From NCBI GenBank assembly GCA_916613615.1, contig OU744728.1, positions 28,165,450 to 28,229,449 on the forward strand: a stretch of DNA of 64,000 nt, in the 5' to 3' direction. Source of the DNA: Steromphala cineraria. Lineage: Eukaryota > Mollusca > Gastropoda > Trochida > Trochidae. The position numbers were made by a program, and so were the translations under genes. How positions within the stretch are numbered: position 1 is the stretch's first letter; the number at the start of each line of letters is the position of its first letter. Shown here one piece after another: positions 46,501 through 59,200 of this stretch. The notes under the pieces were generated by a model. It was not told where the DNA came from, did not search any database, and worked only from the letters and a program-made list of their open reading frames with translations.

Positions 46501-48540
46501 TTCACAAGATTTCAGCTTTCTAAGCCTTTTGGTTCTGGAGAAGAAGAAGAAAATAGGTTTTTAGGGCATGGCCCCTGCGACTCTTATTGGGGGGTCACAG
46601 GGTCACCAAAGTTACAAATTATAATCCCCACCAGTCAAGGAGTCTGTACACAAAGTTTCAGCTATCTAGGTATTATGCTCCTGGAGAAAAATGCACAAAG
46701 TTTACGGACGGACGGACGCCGGACACCATGCCATGCAATAAGCCCATCGGGCCTTTCAGGCAAGATGAGCTAAAATGGGTGTCAACTTGTATTGGTTAAT
46801 ATAAGTTTTTATTTGCGTCGTAGATAATTAATCCAGTGGCCATGGCCTAGAGTCAAATGTGTCTTGATGGAATTAGTTTATGAAAACCATAATATCTCTG
46901 GTGATATTGTGTTCTATATTGTGAAAGTGGTACCAAATTGAAGTTATATCTATAGAGATTCTTTGAAAATAACTGTCAACTTGAATCGTTGCCGATTTTT
47001 TCAAAGTGCTGTGGCTGCATATTGGGTTATGGCTAGGGAACTAAAGAGGTTAAGTTCGTTTGCAGTTTTTACTCCAACAATTCAAGGTGTGTAACTTTAA
47101 AAGATTTTTATATCCAGCTGAAACATTTACATTTAATACATTATATATGCAGTATTCACATATATATTTTTTCCTCAATAGAAAAAAACATTTAATGAAA
47201 TTTAACAATACAAAACAAGTTCGTGTCAAACACGATTGACATTCTGTACAGAGCAGATCTTTATAGAAGTTTAATTAAGTTTCCGTTTATATTAAAACCA
47301 CTAACAAATGAAGTCGATATCACATCAATATTCTAATACGTTCAAAGATTTGTTTTGAAATTGGGTTGTCATTTGGGAAATAAACTTATAATATCATATC
47401 ATTATCGATTTTGTTCAATCAATATCAGTAAAACGTACACAATTTTGTGATCGTGTTATATTTTTGTAACATTGATATTTGTATCTTGTTTGCCAATGAA
47501 CAGATGTTGAGCTGCAATGTACACCTCTCTCAACACCAGGCACCGTGCACATGTTGTATATTTCAGTCAATACTGATCTTTGGAATATATACGTGTAGAT
47601 TGCATGGATAACTGGTGCAGTCATCCACCATATATGACATAGTAACATATGACCCGATTTATAATAGAAAATATGAAATTGATGCTCATTTAAGAGCAAT
47701 ATTGCTATGTTTTTTTAAGAAGATTCAAATCAATTTATTTTTTGTATAACGATTTAATAAAAGAATAAATTAACTTTTGGTTTACATTGTACGCGAGTGT
47801 ACTGTGTTATATGAAGGACATGTCTTATGAATAATGTGACTGTTAAAATCCTTTCAATAAATAAAAAAATCAAATAATGTTATTTTTAAACCAAAAGCCT
47901 ATATATGCTTTTTTAGGAAAACTATAGGCGTTAAACTCAAAACGTCCCGTTAATTAAACAGCATGAAATTTTATGTTTTAAACCACACCATAATTGCAAT
48001 TATCTATCCTTTTCTGTATTACCTTAAATATTTGTATATAAAGTTTAAGTTATTGGCCAATTTTATTAATTGTAGCCATACCTATAATGGGATTCAAGTT
48101 AAAAACGAAACATCGTGTATAAAATATTGTCAGTATTCTTACGAGTTAAGAGAGACATTTACAAGATTGCTCTGCAGTATTGGGGAAACAATTTTCAATG
48201 ACATTCTCTTTGACTGTGCAATTTATGAAAAATATATATAAAGTAAAAAAACTTAAAATCTTACCTTGGCTGCGTTGAAGGCGTTTATATGATATGGCAA
48301 TGAAAACATATGCGCTTTCAACCTCAAAATTGATGGATCATACATATCTGCTACCGTCCTTAAAATACTGTAGGCTCTTTTACTATCGGGACAAATCAAG
48401 TCCAAAAATACGTCGATTTTAACACGTGCATTCGGGTTCCCATTTTTGTAGACAAATCCAAGTTCATGTTTCGGAAACCACACTTGTGACAAAGAAATCG
48501 AGAAAAGCGTGCAAAAGATGTAGAGTGTTGAAGTCTCCAT
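37572..48540 (-). CDS. secreted DsbA-like thioredoxin-fold protein, paralog without insertion (four exons)
   Basis: Exons are 48540-48265, 42074-41947, 41569-41451 and 37684-37572. Intron phases are 0, 2 and 1, the same as the plus-strand paralog, and exon 3 is 119 bases in both. The predicted protein has 211 residues. A signal peptide (METSTLYIFCTLFSISLSQ) is followed by VFLDLICPDSKRAY, a CPDS version of the DsbA CxxC in which the resolving cysteine is serine. Exon 2 has NRTYDWVDSVFDNM; this single sequon sits exactly where the paralog carries its 101-codon insertion. Exon 4 has GIHSTPMVLIND, the cis-proline loop. The gene is convergent with its paralog and probably arose by inverted duplication. 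Intron 1 is 6.2 kb and contains a Tc1 element; intron 3 contains a MITE family A copy, a tandem repeat and a family C MITE. Confidence 0.9.
37685..39075. other. intron 3 of the minus-strand thioredoxin-like gene, left part
   Basis: AT-rich intron sequence with no recognised repeat or RNA. Confidence 0.4.
39076..39441 (+). mobile_element. MITE family A copy
   Basis: 366 bases bounded by TTAAAGGGGCAGTAGCACG and its inverse. Same orientation as 35630-35993. It lies in intron 3 of the minus-strand thioredoxin-like gene. Confidence 0.92.
39518..40100. repeat. tandem repeat, five units of about 115-124 bp
   Basis: Each unit starts near ATAATCCCATGATAA, followed by ACAACCGGTCATG, GAGTTTAAGAAAGCAATAAC and TTGACCTCTTAAACG. 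Unit starts are near 39523, 39647, 39766, 39881 and 40000. Confidence 0.9.
40509..41075. mobile_element. MITE family C, copy 2
   Basis: 567 bases with ends CACTCAGGGGCAAAAGAAAC...GAGTG and TA on both sides. High similarity to 25939-26513. The right end has lost a few bases (TTTTGCCTGAGTG). Confidence 0.88.
42462..44095 (-). mobile_element. Tc1-family DNA transposon, near complete
   Basis: 1634 bases. The 29-base terminal inverted repeats CACTCATGGCAAAAAT...CACCCCC differ at one position and are flanked by TA on both sides. The element carries one transposase gene, now frameshifted, on the minus strand. It sits in intron 1 of the thioredoxin-like gene that runs in the same direction. Ends this well preserved suggest a fairly recent insertion. 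Confidence 0.95.
42794..43809 (-). pseudogene. Tc1-family transposase (DD34E), frameshifted
   Basis: The first part runs 43809-43567 (80 codons) and carries the helix-turn-helix DNA-binding region (NRVIAAACNVSVRTVQRIKR). The second runs from about 43570 to 42794 (258 codons) with the catalytic core. The three acidic residues are visible: VIFTDESRF, LLQDDNAPAH, and NPIEHAW 34 residues on, so DD34E. The two parts overlap around 43567-43573; one small indel after TRRHRR separates them. Apart from that I see no internal stop, and the combined length of about 335 residues is normal for Tc1. The product would be truncated before the catalytic core, so this copy cannot move itself. Confidence 0.93.
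44096..45952. other. intron 1 of the minus-strand thioredoxin-like gene, middle part
   Basis: Holds the dispersed repeat 44120-44262 (partner of 37236-37372) and otherwise AT-rich intron sequence with no recognised feature. Confidence 0.45.
45953..46262. repeat. tandem repeat of AAAGATGATACTTCTAGTT-type units
   Basis: Alternating long (about 43-45 bases, with CAATACCCACCCAACCAATAT) and short (about 25 bases, ending TTTGTTAT) versions of one unit, about eight in all. It is a compound minisatellite in intron 1 of the minus-strand thioredoxin-like gene. Confidence 0.88.
46285..46785. repeat. dispersed repeat with internal 170-bp tandem units
   Basis: Three units contain GTCAAGGAGTCTATTCACAA and TTTAGGGCGTGGC. 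They end in GACGGACGGACGCCGGAC, then AATAAGCCCATCGGGCC and CAAGATGAGCTAA. This style of element is common in mollusc genomes (general knowledge). No ORF of known family. Confidence 0.7.
46800..48264. other. intron 1 of the minus-strand thioredoxin-like gene, right part
   Basis: AT-rich. A 92-codon plus-strand frame at 47963-48241 has five cysteines but no family match and is not trusted. Nothing else recognised. Confidence 0.4.
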
Positions 48541-49072
48541 GTTAGTAACGATGACAAAGTGAGAGTGATTGACAGGCGACAGGGAGCTATTTCACAGCGG
48601 GCCCGTGCAACACGTGGTGATCGGGATATTGACAAGCTGTGTTTGTAAATAACCGCTATTGACGTGCCCAGTGGCCATTAAACTGGATATTAGAAACGTG
48701 TTTGCTAATTTAAACATATTGTCGTATCAAGAGATTATTCATGATATTTTTATTTTGATGACATTTGATTGATTTGTTTGTTTTGATAACATCATTTAAT
48801 ATCCGAGATTGCTTCATTTCAATTGTTTGAAAATATATAATAAGTTATGTGGATTTAGTAATATCAATATTTGTTTTTATCAAGTACGCCCACTATAATT
48901 TATATCAGATTACACGATAAAAAGAATATCACCGAATTCCAATAGTTCATATTTTAGTATATGTTATGAATTATTAAAACTAGATACTACAAACCAAACA
49001 CGTTAAACGTTATCTAAAATGAAAGCGAATTGGTCATCATTGAAAGTTTATTATAAGGATACACGTTTAAGT
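48541..49072. other. upstream region of the minus-strand thioredoxin-like gene
   Basis: The first 120 bases are GC-richer than the surroundings and could contain the promoter and 5'UTR. No TATA box in a convincing position was seen. The rest is AT-rich. Confidence 0.35.
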
Positions 49073-50760
49073 GAATGAATGAATGAATGAATGAATGAAT
49101 GAATGAATGAATGAATGTCTTTATTTCCTCCAATGGCATTTGAAGATTACAAGGCAAAAACAATATCAATCAAATATGTACATGTACATGAGGAATATTT
49201 ATTAGAAATTCAAACCATAACGGTGCACATTGCAATATTTACAGGAGCATTGTTTAGAAGTATTTACTCAGAGAGATTCTTATATCGTAAATATAGTGTG
49301 AGAATTCAAGTATTACAGTTTGTCTATCTTCATTTGTAAGGCCATTAATGTTAAGGGGTGCACCACAGAATAGTGCCAAGACATCGTCATCATCCAACAT
49401 TTCAATATTCATATAGGAAAAATCAAGTATGTCAAGTAGTTTTAAATAGAAGTTATTTCTCTGGCACATCAAAGATTCACAATGTAGGATGACGTGTGCA
49501 TCATGGTCATAGCAGTGTTTATTACAAAGTGTACATTCGTTTGAAACTTTTGCCTTAGAACCAGTTTGTACAATTAGTTGTATATGGGCTTTGTAATCTG
49601 GGTATAGATCTATAAGAGTATAGAGTCTATGCATATTGAGGTTTTGGTGTACCATAGCATATCTTGACATATCTTTTCTTATGGAGAGTCTCAGCTTCCA
49701 TTGGGCTTCTTCAAAAGAGAAGATGGACTTTAAAACTATTTTCCGCCATACTGTTTTAAGGGCGAAATACCAGCTGTCTGTACATAGTGTTCAACATATT
49801 TGAGAAGATCATACTTTTGTGCTGTACATAATAGAGTGTTGCTAGTACTGCGGGAGTTAGTACATACATGAATATTGAGTGATAGAAAGTTTTCGTTGAT
49901 GAATTACAGCAATTATTACATAGTCTTCCAAGGAATAATAATCTACACTTGTCAATATATCCGACCACTGTCCATAGACCGAGGTTAACACAAATAGAAG
50001 CTGTTGACATACGTCTATTAAAACCTTGTACACAGGCAAAATATCGTTGAGTATTTTCCACAATATGAATGTCTCTACCATGTAGTGTGGATAAAAGTTC
50101 ACAACCATAAAAACTTGTAGGTAAAACCATTCTCTTCCATATATTTACACACGTAATTGGATGTAGACCAGTATTATTAAGACCCAGTGAACGTAGGGAA
50201 TTTATAGTTTGTCTTGCCTTTTGACAACTAGTCAAGATTCTGTCTTTACAAGAGAGATCTGATGAGAGAAGGATGCCTCCGTATTTTACTGATGGTCTTA
50301 CAGTTATGAGGGTATTACAAAATGAAAATAAAGGTTCAAGACCCTTTCCGAAAACCTATCACAGTGCTTTTTGATGCACTGTATGTAAGGCGCCATCGAG
50401 AGGCATATTGTGAAACAATATTGAGGGAATTTTTGAAGCCCAGATGGGGTGGTACTTAATAGTGTTGTATCATCTGCCAGCAAAACTGATGGTACATTTA
50501 TACCATATACACATAGACCATTGTCAGATGCTCTTAATTCAGTTATTAAATCATTTATGAAAACAAGGAAGAACCAAGAAGACAGGACTCTACCCTGTCC
50601 TACCCCTTGTTTTATTTCAAATTTATCTGAACTATTTCCATCATAGTGAATGGTCATTTTTGTTACAAGTATTCTTTTCAACATGACGTTAGTCTTATGC
50701 GCAGACCCTTGAGCATATAATTCACCCCATGGAAGCAAGTCTAGATCTGGACTGCTCTTG
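49073..50760 (-). mobile_element. 5'-truncated non-LTR retrotransposon (LINE), decayed
   Basis: On the minus strand the 50738-50304 frame shows reverse-transcriptase motifs: KQGVGQGRVLSSWFF and VLLADDTTLL (the ADD core of the catalytic site). Then 50235-49756 carries the thumb-like part with KMVLPTSFYGCELL-type sequence. Finally 49670-49340 carries a C-terminal CTLCNKHCYDHDAHVILHC zinc-binding end. Frame breaks separate the parts. The 3' end has AATAAAGACATTCATTC and runs into about ten ATTC units (on the plus strand GAATGAATG at 49073-49117), a microsatellite tail typical of several LINE clades. Confidence 0.85.
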
Positions 50761-53215
50761 AAATCTCCATTTGTCTGAGGCTCCTTTAAAAAAATTTATA
50801 AAATAAGATTTTTACTAAAAAAAATTCAGAGACTAAATATAAGTCTAACATGACGTTTGCGGGTCGTAAGTATGTTAACCGCCGACCACCGCCAACGATG
50901 TTTGCCATGAATGGTACATACCATAGACAGGTGTGCTAAAATAACACATATAGGAGCAGGGACATAGTGCAATAACAGCTTTTCGTATGTCCACTGAACA
51001 GACGCTGACGCGAAGGGCTAATGGTTCGTTGCTAAGACACGTTTTCTAACGCTGCTATACGTTATTCAAGATTATTACAGACTTACGGTGATGGTTAGGC
51101 TCTCAGGGCCGGTCGCCGATTGAACAAATAATAGATGTTTCAAAGTAGCGTATAACATGCTTTAACAAGTCCTTCCCGTTTGCCATCAAGCAGATTTGAC
51201 TGAAACAGTCAACAGACATTTGACCTTGCCATTTATCGTTACACATGCTCTTTTTTCGAAGTGTTTCTCAAACTTGTACTAAAGTAACATATTTCATGAC
51301 CCAAAAATCACATCTGGAAACAAAATATAAATAATTATATCCGAAACATCGATAACAAGACTTGTCTTTCATTACGAGGGTTGCCCAATAAGTAACTGAT
51401 CTATAGTAAATAATATAAATGCAGCTGTTTTGATGTTTTAGATTTACTCTTAGTGTCGTTCAACCTTCAGCAGACTTCGTTTTGCTATATTTACAATACT
51501 GTAGTGTGGCAGTCACATATTTCACTGAGTGTATATAATGTTTTAAATCATGTTTAATAAAGTTGAACACATGTATTCAGGAAACGGATTCGGAACCTGG
51601 TGTCTCTACGAAAAATCGGTCTCTACAAACCTGTTTCTCTACGAAACCACTGGTTCCCTAAACATATGTGCTGTGACTTTGCTAAGGAATCCTTTCAAAA
51701 GAGGGAGATGCATGGTTTTGAGAAATTGTTTTTGTTTTCAGTTGTTAACCCAATCATTATTTGTTTATGCCACAAGTACTATCTAGGTACTAACATAGCA
51801 TTACTCAACTCTGTAATGCGTAGTCGAAGACGAAACCACTGGTGGCCATTAAAAAAGAAAAGAAGAGATGGATTGGTGCCCAATATTTCATTTGGCGAAG
51901 ACGAGTTTGCGTGATCTATTTGACTGGTCAATAAATTAGCAATGCACTTTTTGCTATCTTGTTAAAAATATATTGCTGGTTTTTTTTTCAAATTTTCATA
52001 CATACACATATAGGCTAACTTTTGTCAAGAAATTATATTCAGCTGAACTAAAATAATAAAGTTAACAATATTTCACCGAAATACAGTGAATTATCATTTA
52101 ACATGTTTTGTTTTTAATATAATTGGAGAAAAAAAAAATTCAAAACTCAAAAATATCATTCAAGCAAAGAATTCTGTTTTTGCTAGATTCGAACCCGTTT
52201 GAGAAGTGAAATTTACCATTGCGTATAGAAAGATAAATTTGATTCGTTGAGAGCGGGGAAACCCCTTCCTTTTGGACCAATCAAACGCCAGTTTACAAAC
52301 GGCGTGTTTATGTTGTGAAAACGGCATGACACATGGGTGACCGTGAAATTAACAAGTAAAACGACAAGATTGGGTTTTCAGCTGTCGTTTAAAAAATGTG
52401 AAGGTAGCTTTCGTATTTTGAAATTATAGTAAGTATTTGAATGATTTCTTTTAATGATTATAAGGTAACAGACGTTAAGATATCACTTTATTTGTGAATT
52501 TTGGAGCGACTGTTCAGTTTTCGATCATCAATGTTTTTGTTAACATCGCGCTCTTTGCTTGGGAGAAGGGAAAAAGTTATTTTTTTGTTATTAGTGTCGA
52601 ATCAGGGACGGTGAGAATGTCATTGGTCGAAATAAGAATATTCCTTCATAAAACTATCAATGTTTGTTTTATCTCTTATTTTTTATTCAGATTTGATATA
52701 GAGGACGCAATAGTTTATGATGAAAACATATTTTGAATTGTAAAACTAATAGCGTTGCATTGTCACTGTTGCTTGATGTTTCATTATCCATCACTGGTTT
52801 AAATCCGAATATTTCATTATGACACTAGGATTTTGATAGACTCCCGTGGGTTATAATTATATATCATACTGTGTGTATAGGGTAATGCCCAAGTAACTAT
52901 TCATTCAGTGTTGTCATATTAATTTGCTATTTGCTTTACGCATGTATACAGTCACCAGAATTCTCCAAGTGGTTGTGTGCGTGTGCACACAGCAAATGAG
53001 AAATTAATGTAAAAATGAAGCTGAGGGCTGATTATTTTAAAGAAATGAAGAGTTAATTGTATATTACCTGACTTAAATTACAATCAACTAAATTGTTATT
53101 CAACTACATGTATCTTAAAAAACTTAATAAATATAAATTTTTAAGTGAAAAACTTTATGTAAAATGTAACGCCATTACAGAAAAATAAAGGTATAATTTA
53201 ATTCTGTTTCAGAAA
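50761..53215. other. intergenic region upstream of MTO1
   Basis: TTACGAGGGTTGCCCAATAA at 51373-51392 resembles a mariner-type terminal repeat, but no second end was found. Open frames at 51550-51914 show no family resemblance. A TGAAG followed by GTAGCT near 52400 could be the donor of a 5'UTR exon of MTO1, whose acceptor TTTCAG ends at 53212. Confidence 0.4.
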
Positions 53216-56200
53216 ATGATTGTGGCAAGCCGAAGACCTTTACTCCATGTTAGGAGAATTTTGTCTACAAGTAGATATGCCTTGACAACAGATAGCCTTA
53301 CAACCTATGATGTCATAGTTGTGGGCGGGGGTCATGCCGGGACGGAGGCTGCGTGTGCATCTGCACGACTTGGTGCACATACACTGCTTGTCACTCACAA
53401 AGTAGACACAATAGGTACGCCATGCAGTAATCTTTTTTAGGAGTCACTAACAGTTAGGCTAAATGGACTTCATTTGTCTTTTGTTTAGAGAAATTAGTTT
53501 GAGAATACATTTATAAGAGAGCTAAATTGGTTTTAAAATGTCCTTTGTATAGAGAAAGGATTTAGGGAATATAAACAAATTATTTTGAAAATAACGATTT
53601 AAAATTTATTTTGGTATCATCTTATTTGCTATTGTCGTGTCCATTATCATTTAGGGTTAGGACTCCAAAGTGGCATAAACATTTGAAATAGGAGAAAAGT
53701 TTGAAACTAACTTGGAAACTTCCAATATTGTGGGAAATGATGTCGTGTGAATCTTAGGCTAACAAATCAAAAGTGTATAAACTTTTTGAATTTGGACAGA
53801 AACAGCCATCCTTTATATTTTCTCTAAGTTTTCATGTAAAATGACATGAGTGTTTGAATATCTTGGTTAAGAATACTTACCTGAAGGAGGCTGTTGCACA
53901 AAATGACTTTACACTAAAGTTAACCTAAGTTCCATTGCACTTAGGCTACCTTAGTGACTTAAGGCCACCTTATTGAAACAGGACCCTACATATCTTATGA
54001 CTAGTTACTACAGTGCTGAGTAAATTTTAATGATGGTCACCCCTACGGAAATACACTTCCATACTGAGTCTAGCGAGTTACAGTAAAAGGTCGCATCAGC
54101 CGACCTTTCGGCGACCTATGACCCCCCCAACGTTATATGTGTGAAAGCGGACTATTGCGGCATGGTAAGCCGAGCCATGATTGGTTAATTCGATAAGTCG
54201 GCTGACGCGAGCCGTTGCTATGCGTATGGGACTACAGCGAGTATTATTGAGGCCAGGTTTATTTAGACTGGGAAATACATGAACTTGAGCACATGTAACA
54301 AGGCAAGAAGTTTACAATTTTGGTTCATCATATTGATAAGTATCATATAACTACGTGAATCTGTTACCTAATATTTCAGGCGCCATGTCATGCAATCCAT
54401 CATTCGGTGGAATCGGCAAAGGTCACCTGATGAAGGAAATTGACGCACTGGATGGAATCTGTGCAAGGATATGTGGTATGAGATGTTTTATCTGTTTTTT
54501 TACAAATCCTGTTATGATGATTATGAATTCAGGAGCCACTAAAATAAACTACCGTAATTCCTTGAATAATTGCCTGCATTGAATAAGCACTGGGTCAAAG
54601 GTCTCGTTGAAATAAAAAAAATCACTTTCCTTGAATAATTGCTGTGTCTGATTCAGCAAGGTAAAAAAACTATTAAATACCTCCAGTTTATGAGTATTTC
54701 TGGCAAATAAGCGTATTTATGAAATACATCACTATACGTAAGAGACTCTTTTACCATGTTCTAAAAAAGAAATTGCCTCTGATAATGAGTTTGTTTCAGT
54801 TTTATTCAAAATGCATTCACTTACTATGGTTACAAAACAAACTATTGCCTGCCTTGAAGGATCGACTACCTTGAATTATCGTCTATCTTTTAATAATCAT
54901 GGGGTCAAATCAATGGTTGAAATTTTTAATTGCTGGGCAAATTATTTACGGTTTTACGGTTACAGAAAGTAAGTTCCTTCTTTGTTTTTGAATCTTCATA
55001 GGGACCACTTTTTTAGAAACTATTTAGGACTGAATAACACAATTAGCCGTGTGTTTTCAGGGTATCAATCCCAACTTGTTATTAAGTTATGTCCCTTGTT
55101 CAATGTTTTTTTACTCTGATTTAGGAATATGTTTTGAGCTATAATGAAAACCAATCTGAAGGGCAATGTTGATGTCTATGTTTTCTTGTTTCAGATATTT
55201 CAGGACTCCAGTATAAGATACTCAACAGAAGGAAAGGTCCTGCAGTCTGGGTATGACAGTTTGTATGCAGTCGGAATCGAAAGTGCATTATTAATAGGAC
55301 AGCTGCACTTGTGTGATTCAGGAATAAAAGGAAAAACTGTGCATAGATACTTGCTCCATTAAACCATCACTCTTGCCAGTTTAATCAATATTTTCAATAT
55401 TTTGCCACATTTGCTAATGATATCATGTCCAATTATCCATCCACTCATTGGTTTTTGAAAGCATTTTAATATAATTATTACCATTTTCTAACAATAGCTA
55501 ACATATCTGTCGCTAGAAGGTATTACCCAACACAACCCTTATACCCGGTGCACATTTTCAGAGACACATTTTGAATAAAGTCTCTTGCCCACCTCAAGTC
55601 TCCCAATTTGAATCTCAGGGGGGGAGGGGGTCGGGAGAGTTGCTGTATATAGCACTCTAATTGTTCGTCCGTACGCTGTCTATGTATACAACATCTTATA
55701 GCTTAAAACTATTTTACTCAGAAACAAATTTGGTATTGATGTTATTTTTTGTGTGGCGCAGACGTGTCTGTAAATATTCCAGGGTACCAATCATTTATTA
55801 AATTCTAGCCCAATGATCACAAAATTTCTGAATTAGGGGCCTGTGTATGTCTTCATTTGTATCATTAATTCTCATGTAAAAGCGGTCAAAATTACAGCCA
55901 GTGTCTGCATACATCTTTCTGCTGTAAAGGCATATTATTAACTATACTGACTACTTTTCCATTCTTAATGGACATATGTCTTTTATAAGAATCAAACATG
56001 TGTCTGATTGTTACAGGGTCCAAGAGCGCAGATAGACCGTGATCTGTATAAACATCACATGCAAGGAGAGATTGCCGGCACAGAGAATCTTACCGTGTTA
56101 GCGGCGCCAGTGGAAGATCTTATCCTCAGTTCTACAGAGTGTCAATCCACTAAGCAGAGATGTCATGGAGTAGTTCTGGGTAGGTTATTAAAGAGGCTGA

Positions 56201-59200
56201 TCTATCAGTGTTGAGGCCACCATTTTGATTTTTGTGAAAATGTCATAAAGAAGTGCCGTACTGTTAACAATTTTACAATAAAGTAAAAATAAACTTAATA
56301 TATTGACAGATAATCTACATATTTACGAATTATTAATAATAAAACTAATCAACAATGCTTTTTATGATGTAGCAAAGCTTAACACACTCGTAGTGTCGAT
56401 GAATGTCTTCACTTTATTGTCTTCGTTTTTGACCGAGTGTGTGCTCTTCTTTATCGAGTTGTCAAATGTAAATCGTTTATACCACTATTAAAAGTAATGT
56501 TTTCAACTGGATCATAAAATCATTAACTAATAACATGCATGTCCTAACTGGTATGTCCGCTTGAATTTCGTTTCAACGAAACTACCCAGATAAACTGTCT
56601 CTTTAATTTTGGTACTACACGTATGATCTTTAATAACATGAATAATCTAGGAAAATTAATATTCAGCTAATGCTGAAAACATCTCTTTTCTTTGTTGCTG
56701 TTCCTGTTTATTTGACCAAAGAATTTTTTGCAGTAGTTAAAGTTAATTGAGCAACTTCAGTATGGAAAATGTTGTCAACAATATGATAGTTTAGCTTAAG
56801 TTCAACTGTACATATTGTTTGTATGACACATAATGTTCTGTAAACTAAAAATAATTTTAATTGACATTTTTCAGATACAGAAAAATAACTTTTTATTTAA
56901 ATTTTAAGTTACAAAAGTCAAATTGAGTTATAGAACTTTGCTCATTTTGGTTTACAGGAAATGGTCAAAAGATCTTTGGAAAGAGTGTTGTCATGACGAC
57001 AGGGACATTTTTGAGAGGCTGTATCAACATTGGTTTGTCTGCTCGTCCTGCTGGTAGGATGGGTGATGAGCCTGCCGTTGGACTTGCTAAATCTCTTGAA
57101 GAAGCCGGCTTTAAACTTGGCAGACTGAAAACAGGTAAACACTTAATTTTTGAAGAATATTTGTACTCACTCTAAAATTTAATAAGTCCCCAAATACCGG
57201 AATTCTTGCAAAGAATCAGCTCTCTAAACACCCAGGTAAACTGTTCTAGCAGAATTGTTTTATATTTAGAAAAAATGATTGAAAATTTAAAAATAAAGAA
57301 GCTTTTAACTATCAATTTTGTGATATTATGATATTTAGTGTCCTTTTATATACTATTGTAGGGATCTGTCATGGTTCTTCTTAAACCTAGTATGGGTAAC
57401 GCTACAGACAAAGTATAGACAACAGCACGATATGTCAATAAACCATCTTTTTGTCATCTTGCTTTCACGACAGGCGCGTAGCTAGAGTGTGTGGTGAGTC
57501 AAGCAGGCAGTACTAATGATACTATATAGTAGTAGAATATTCATACAATTCATAATTTTTTTGGATTGAATATCTTATTAGCAGCCCCGTCTAAGGACGG
57601 GGCTGCTATCAGTTTTTGTGAAGTTTCCATCGCCGCCGCCGCCGCCGCCGCCGCCGCGTCCGCCGCCGCCGCCGCCGCACTCGTACTACTAGCTATAACT
57701 TTTTTCCCCTAAGCTTTCCAGAACTCTTATTCATACCTTACTCCTCATACCTCGGGGGAACGATTTTGACACGTTCACTTTCAAGGTCAAAGGTCAAGGT
57801 CACGAGCTATGTATTCACACTAAGAATTCCTTGTAAACGCGATAACTTGAAAAGTTTTTGTGCTATGAAGCTCTAACTTGGTATATATCATCCTTGGAAA
57901 AGTAAAAAAATTTGAAAAGGTTTCGGCTACAATCCGTCAAAGGTCAAGGTCACAGCAAGGTCATGACGTAAGCATGTTTTAGCGAAAATGCTTTATTTTA
58001 ACTATGAACACTTTTAATCAATACATGATTGTTATACTCAAAAAAAAGTGTTCAATGATTGTGTGACCTTGAAGGTCAAAGGTCAAGGTCATGAGATATG
58101 AGTTATTACAAAATGCACTAAATTGGGGTATAACTTTATCCCATTTAGCTTTTCAGAACTCATGAACATGTCTAAATGTTAATACTTCCAGGGAATCATT
58201 ATGACATGTTCACTTTCAAGTTCAAAGGTCAAGGTCACGAGTTATAAAATCACCACAAAATTCTTTGTAAACATGGTAACTTGAAAAGTTTTTGTGCTAT
58301 GAAGCTCTAACTTGGTATATATCATCCTTGGAAAAGTAAAAAAATTTGAAAAGGTTTCGGCTACAATCTGTCAAAGGTCAAGGTCACAGCAAGGTCATGA
58401 CTTAAGCATGGTTTAGCGAAAATGCTTAATTTTAACTATGATCACTTTTAATCAATACATGATTGTTATACTCAATAAAAAGTGTTCAATTATTGTGTGA
58501 CCTTGAAGGTCAAAGGTCAAGGTCATGAGATGAGTTATTGCAATTCCTTGTAAACACAATAACTTGAAAAGTTTTTGTGCTATGAAGTTTAGATTTTGTA
58601 TATATTATCTCTTGAGAAGTACAACATTTTCAAAAAGTTTTGGGTACTAACTGTCGAAGGTCAAGGTCACAGCAAGGTCAACATATATGGAGAAAATGGA
58701 TTAATTGTATTTTTAACACTTTATTTCATTACAATAATGTTATACTCAATGAAATGTGTTCATTGATTGTGTGACCTTAAGTGTCAAAGGTCAAGGTCAC
58801 AAGGCGGAACAGGGTAAGGCGAAACCCAAAGTTCCGGGGCTGCTCTGCTTTTGCGGTATCCCGCAAACGCTAATCTAGTTCAATACAAAAATATTAGCAT
58901 TGGTTATTTTGTTCAAAGTTGGCATCCTTTTGGTAATTGTTTGTAAACAGGTACACCCCCAAGACTGGACGGTCGGACCATTGACTGGTCTCAGACAACC
59001 CCCATACCTGGCGACACTCCCCCCTCCCCCTTCTCCTTCCTTAACGAGCAGGTGTGGATTCAGGTGAGCATGTCAATGATTGAATAAATAGAATATATGA
59101 TGTAAGTGTCAAAATCATATTATGATTACAACCGATGGATCTTTGTTTTTTGAAAAATCAAGAAAATATCTCAAATACGTTTAATATCGAAATTATGCAT

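Noticed and set aside
47963..48241. 92-codon plus-strand frame with five cysteines, PAN-like spacing suspected
   Set aside because: Spacing (C-x12-C-x3-C-x13-C-x12-C) does not fit the PAN exons here, and it lies antisense in an intron with no splice signals matching phase 1.
51373..51400. Mariner-type terminal repeat TTACGAGGGTTGCCCAATAA suggesting a mariner element
   Set aside because: No second end and no transposase remains were found downstream, so at most a solitary end.
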